Shown here: one piece after another, positions 32,408 to 35,186 of the stretch
Layout of the letters: each line of letters begins with the position of its first letter
Numbering within the stretch: the first letter of the stretch is position 1
Assembly: GCA_000333815.1 (NCBI GenBank)
Contig: CAPI01000123.1
Span: 1-35,186, forward strand
DNA: 35,186 nucleotides
Reading direction: 5' to 3'
DNA from: [Collinsella] massiliensis
GTDB taxonomy: Bacteria; Actinomycetota; Coriobacteriia; Coriobacteriales; Coriobacteriaceae
Position numbers and translations under genes: made by a program
The notes under the pieces: model-generated
What the model was told of the DNA's origin: nothing
The model's database searches: none
Seen by the model: only the letters and a program-made list of their open reading frames with translations

Positions 32408-33214
32408 ATGTTTCGCATCCTGTTCAAGTTCATCATCCGAATGCTCCTGGTTTGCTTCATATTGCTCTGTCTGATGGCCTACTGCACCGCTCACGTTCCC
32501 GACCCAAACACCGGTTTCAACCCTATGGGCGAGCAGGTGTTCGTCCCCGAGGGCAAGGCCTATATGGGCGAGGTGGTCGAAATCAACGAGGGATCTCAGC
32601 TTGAGGAATGGGCACACTCGTTCGACCCGGGGCAGTATCCGGATTACGTCCGCGTCGTCAGCGCGTATCCGGACGAACTGCGCACCGAGCTCGATAACGG
32701 CATCTTGTACGGAGAGGTCGATGACCTCGGACGCCTGCCGGGTGCTGCCGGTTGGATCACGAACGACATGCGCTCCGATGCACCGGATGCAGAGGCGGAC
32801 ATCATGGATATGAAGGGTAACGTCTGGGCGAAGGTGCCCGGCACGCCGGGGCGCTACGGCTTCGAGGGCAACTTGTTCAAGCCCGTGAATCTCATTCCTC
32901 CGTCGCTCGGTGGCGACAACGCGAGCCACAACATCGTGCGCGGCACTGTGATGCTCGATGAGGGCGACGGTCACACCCCGGGTGGCCTCTCCTATACCGA
33001 GAGCCTTGTCAACGACTACCTCGATACGCATCCGGACGGGCGCGTATGGTACAACGTCGTGCCGGTCTACGGCGCGGGCGAGGTCATCCCGCGCGCCATC
33101 GTGGTCGGCATCGCTACCGAGGACGGTGAGTTGAGCGTGCGTGCGGTCGTGTTCAACGCCGCGAACGGCCTCGACATCGACTACAAGACCGGTGAGGTGA
33201 GCATGGTGAGGTAA
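32408..33214 (+). CDS. EndA-like nuclease-fold protein lacking the DRGH motif
   Basis: 268 residues. The N-terminus (about 8-26) is a hydrophobic segment, either a signal peptide or a membrane anchor. The C-terminal half resembles the DNA/RNA non-specific endonuclease family: NLIPPSLGGDNASHNIVRGT (161-180), then YTESLVNDYLDTHPDGRVWY, VVPVYGAGEVIPRAIVVGI and VVFNAANGLDIDYKTGEV. In active EndA/NucA members the stretch before this reads DRGHL; here residues 157-162 are FKPVNL, so the catalytic His is absent. The Asn that helps bind the metal (Asn175) is kept. It is probably inactive as a nuclease, or uses another mechanism. The ATG at 32408 follows GGGAAGGAGACG. Confidence 0.7.
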   Translation: MFRILFKFIIRMLLVCFILLCLMAYCTAHVPDPNTGFNPMGEQVFVPEGKAYMGEVVEINEGSQLEEWAHSFDPGQYPDYVRVVSAYPDELRTELDNGILYGEVDDLGRLPGAAGWITNDMRSDAPDAEADIMDMKGNVWAKVPGTPGRYGFEGNLFKPVNLIPPSLGGDNASHNIVRGTVMLDEGDGHTPGGLSYTESLVNDYLDTHPDGRVWYNVVPVYGAGEVIPRAIVVGIATEDGELSVRAVVFNAANGLDIDYKTGEVSMVR

Positions 33215-33253
33215 CGCCGGGCGAGCTTGCCGGGAAGAGGGGGGTCGGTTCAC

Positions 33254-33284
33254 TTGATATTCTGTCCGCAGGGGGCGGTATACT
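33254..33284 (+). promoter_or_regulatory. Promoter upstream of the coiled-coil protein gene
   Basis: TTGATA (33254-33259) and TATACT (33279-33284) with a 19-bp spacer, about 150 bp before the next start codon. The spacer is slightly long but both hexamers are good. Confidence 0.45.
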
Positions 33285-33430
33285 TGCCAGAAACAGCATT
33301 GCCGGTTTTGACGGCGCAGGAGGGGCGGTTCCCTGTCGTTGAGCGAGGAAGTAAAGGGCGACCACGTTTGCAGTTCTGACGAGCAACAGGCTGATTGACG
33401 ATGATGTATTTATAGGAGCGAGGAGAGCAC

Positions 33431-35186
33431 ATGAGCAGTCAAGATCGTATCGATATCGGCAACGAGAACGTCAATGCAAAGGGTGCATCTGAATGGCGCG
33501 AGGCCGAGCAGAAATGGGAGGCGCGGGAGAAGCTCTTGGGCTGCGACCCGTACTCCATTGCTGGCGGCACCACAAGCGATGTGATTCGGCAGCTTGCTGA
33601 CATGGGGCTCTTGGGCAAGAACGCAAACGTCCAGGTGATGACGCGAGTAGTGGATTCGATTCTCAAAAAGGCCAAGGTCATGCGAGATTCCAATACGCCC
33701 ACTGACCTCGGCCGCACCTACGGTATTTCTGATGACCCGAAGAAGCCCTTCGGCGGACAGGCCATCAAGCCGATTCTGATCGTGCTCAACCAGCTTAATC
33801 TGATTACGGTAGCCACGAGAAGGAATGCAGCTCCACGGATGACTTGGGAAGAGGCTGAGCGGGCGTGGCTTAAGCTGTACCGTACGGCAGAGGGGCGCAG
33901 GATTCTTCAATTCATGAAGGGTGGGACAATCAAGGATCTTCTGCGTGAGCTCGTGGAGAAAGGGCATCTTTCCGAAGAAACCCATGTCAATGCGATTAGC
34001 AAGCGCGTTCTTACTGTTTTGCGAGATGCGGGGTTTATTGAGCTCAACCCAGACTACTCATTTAGCGTTACCGACCAAGGAAGGAAGCGCGGAATTGTCC
34101 GTGCCGAAGGGTCGGAGTTTGATGGTAGGATCGTGATGGACAAGACTCCTTCCCGGTGGAATCGCAAGCACCGGTTCTTCGAGTTTTTCACCTCATCTGA
34201 TAGTGAAGGGCTAGTACTTACCGCGCTTATACAGCTGGATTTGTTTCTAGCTGATTCAAAAGCCGAGCTTCAGCGGCGCAAGACGGAAAGATACAACCGC
34301 TCTAAAACTAAATGGCTCAAAGCACAGTTAAACTGGGAAAAGAAATGCGGTGCGCTTGAGGGTCTTGACGATATCGAAGGCGGAACTCTCTACCACGTGC
34401 TTTATCAACTTGCCGAGAGGGGTTTTCTCTCGGTTGCGAGCTGGGATGAGTCGAATGGTGCCGATGAGCATCGGGACGAAAGCCTGTGTTCATCTGACCA
34501 GGTATCCAGCATGATAGACAATCTTAAAAAGCCGATCGAATCGCTTCAAAGTGGCCAGATCGGTCGCTATGTGGATAAAAAAGATGACCAGCTATCGATT
34601 GCCGCTCGCGTTAAGAAAGCCTTCCCCGAAGCGGGTTTGGTTGACTTCATTGCAGGAAGACCGGCTAGTTCTAGTTTGTCTCGCTATTTGACCAGTGACT
34701 TTGGCCGGGAGCGCGGAGTTATCTACCATGATGGGTCTCTAAAAATAGGGAGGGTTGACGTTAGCGCAGATGGTGTGGAGACAATTCTTGTGCTACTTGA
34801 TCATCTGGGTCTACTCATCACTGACCGAAAAGCTATCCAGAGGGAGCGCGAGAAGTTTGAGGCAAAGAAGCGTTCAATAGGGAAGAGGATTAATGAGCTG
34901 GAAGCAGTGAGGGCGCAGCTGGAGGAAGAGGAGCGCAAGAAGAGAGAAGAGCGGGAGGCAGAAGAAAAGCGACGCAAGGCAGAAGAAAAGCGGCGCAAGG
35001 CAGAAGAAAAGCGGCGCAAGGAAGAAGAGGAACGCCGCAAAGCAGAGGAGATTAAGCAAAAACAGGCCGAATGGTGCGAGCTAGAACAAAGGTGGCGAGA
35101 GAGCGTCAAGCAGCAACATGGTATTCAAACCATTCGGGGCGGAGCGCTCGGACGCGTATTGAGAGAATGCAAACAGAAGGGGTTCC
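33431..35186 (+). CDS. Large coiled-coil protein of unknown function (3' end outside window)
   Basis: The frame runs from ATG 33431 (ribosome site GGAGCGAGGAGAG) to the window edge, 585 codons without a stop, so the gene is incomplete. No family is recognised. The first 330 residues hold several short alpha/beta stretches that look like winged-helix repeats: IKPILIVLNQLNLITV, AISKRVLTVLRDAGFIEL, HVLYQLAERGFLSV. A long charged coiled coil rich in Glu, Lys and Arg begins near residue 475 and includes the heptad AEEKRRK three times, encoded by near-identical 21-bp tandem repeats at 34958-35020. Base use is more A+T-rich than the genes before it. It could be a DNA-binding scaffold, but no function is assigned. 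Confidence 0.8.
   Translation, partial: MSSQDRIDIGNENVNAKGASEWREAEQKWEAREKLLGCDPYSIAGGTTSDVIRQLADMGLLGKNANVQVMTRVVDSILKKAKVMRDSNTPTDLGRTYGISDDPKKPFGGQAIKPILIVLNQLNLITVATRRNAAPRMTWEEAERAWLKLYRTAEGRRILQFMKGGTIKDLLRELVEKGHLSEETHVNAISKRVLTVLRDAGFIELNPDYSFSVTDQGRKRGIVRAEGSEFDGRIVMDKTPSRWNRKHRFFEFFTSSDSEGLVLTALIQLDLFLADSKAELQRRKTERYNRSKTKWLKAQLNWEKKCGALEGLDDIEGGTLYHVLYQLAERGFLSVASWDESNGADEHRDESLCSSDQVSSMIDNLKKPIESLQSGQIGRYVDKKDDQLSIAARVKKAFPEAGLVDFIAGRPASSSLSRYLTSDFGRERGVIYHDGSLKIGRVDVSADGVETILVLLDHLGLLITDRKAIQREREKFEAKKRSIGKRINELEAVRAQLEEEERKKREEREAEEKRRKAEEKRRKAEEKRRKEEEERRKAEEIKQKQAEWCELEQRWRESVKQQHGIQTIRGGALGRVLRECKQKGF
34958..35020 (+). repeat. 21-bp tandem repeats encoding AEEKRRK
   Basis: Three units at 34958-34978, 34979-34999 and 35000-35020, with a degenerate fourth after them. 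Units differ by one base. They keep the reading frame and extend the coiled coil by whole heptads. Confidence 0.9.

Overview
The window looks like a chromosomal piece of a high-GC, Gram-positive gut actinomycete, most likely a Coriobacteriia member close to Collinsella. This is inferred from base composition, LPXTG-type surface proteins, a mannose-family PTS, MEP isoprenoid synthesis and a TPP riboswitch. No 16S rRNA gene is present, so genus is a guess.

Left part (1-9.6 kb): a surface region. It holds the 3' end of a giant Cna-B repeat adhesin ending in LPGTG, a small helix-turn-helix protein, and a secreted LPATG-anchored protein. That last protein has a mature domain that aligns ungapped with eukaryotic ubiquitin, 40 of 72 positions identical by eye. 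It keeps Lys48 and Lys63 but lacks the C-terminal diglycine.

Middle part (9.7-26.3 kb): mostly core metabolism. ispF comes first, then a TPP-riboswitch thiamine operon (thiM, a thiamine-binding MTH1187-type gene, thiE). Next is an amino-sugar operon: mannose-type PTS IIB, IIC and IID, nanE, nagA, a Nif3-like gene and an rpiR regulator. The set suggests uptake of N-acetylmannosamine or a related sugar as the 6-phosphate, then conversion to glucosamine-6-phosphate. After it come cysS, a DUF1016 nuclease cassette, ogt, rlmB, a rae1/yacP NYN nuclease, a [4Fe-4S] aldo/keto reductase-like gene and tRNA-Thr(UGU). Several families of palindromic, REP-like intergenic repeats and a MITE-like element lie between these genes.

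Right part (26.4-35.2 kb): accessory DNA with mostly unrecognised genes. Its main feature is a pair of diverged intergenic elements of about 350 bp, 1.78 kb apart. They share blocks identical over 19-21 nt at nearly fixed spacing, a covarying hairpin and a TATAGT -10 box. They are candidate large structured RNAs, and each precedes an unknown gene. After them come a VirD4/TraG-like ATPase without its membrane domain, a ClpP-type protease with an intact triad, an EndA-like protein that has lost its DRGH motif, and an unfinished coiled-coil protein that runs off the window. The clustering suggests one mobile or mobilisable module, but no integrase, relaxase or T4SS channel gene is visible.
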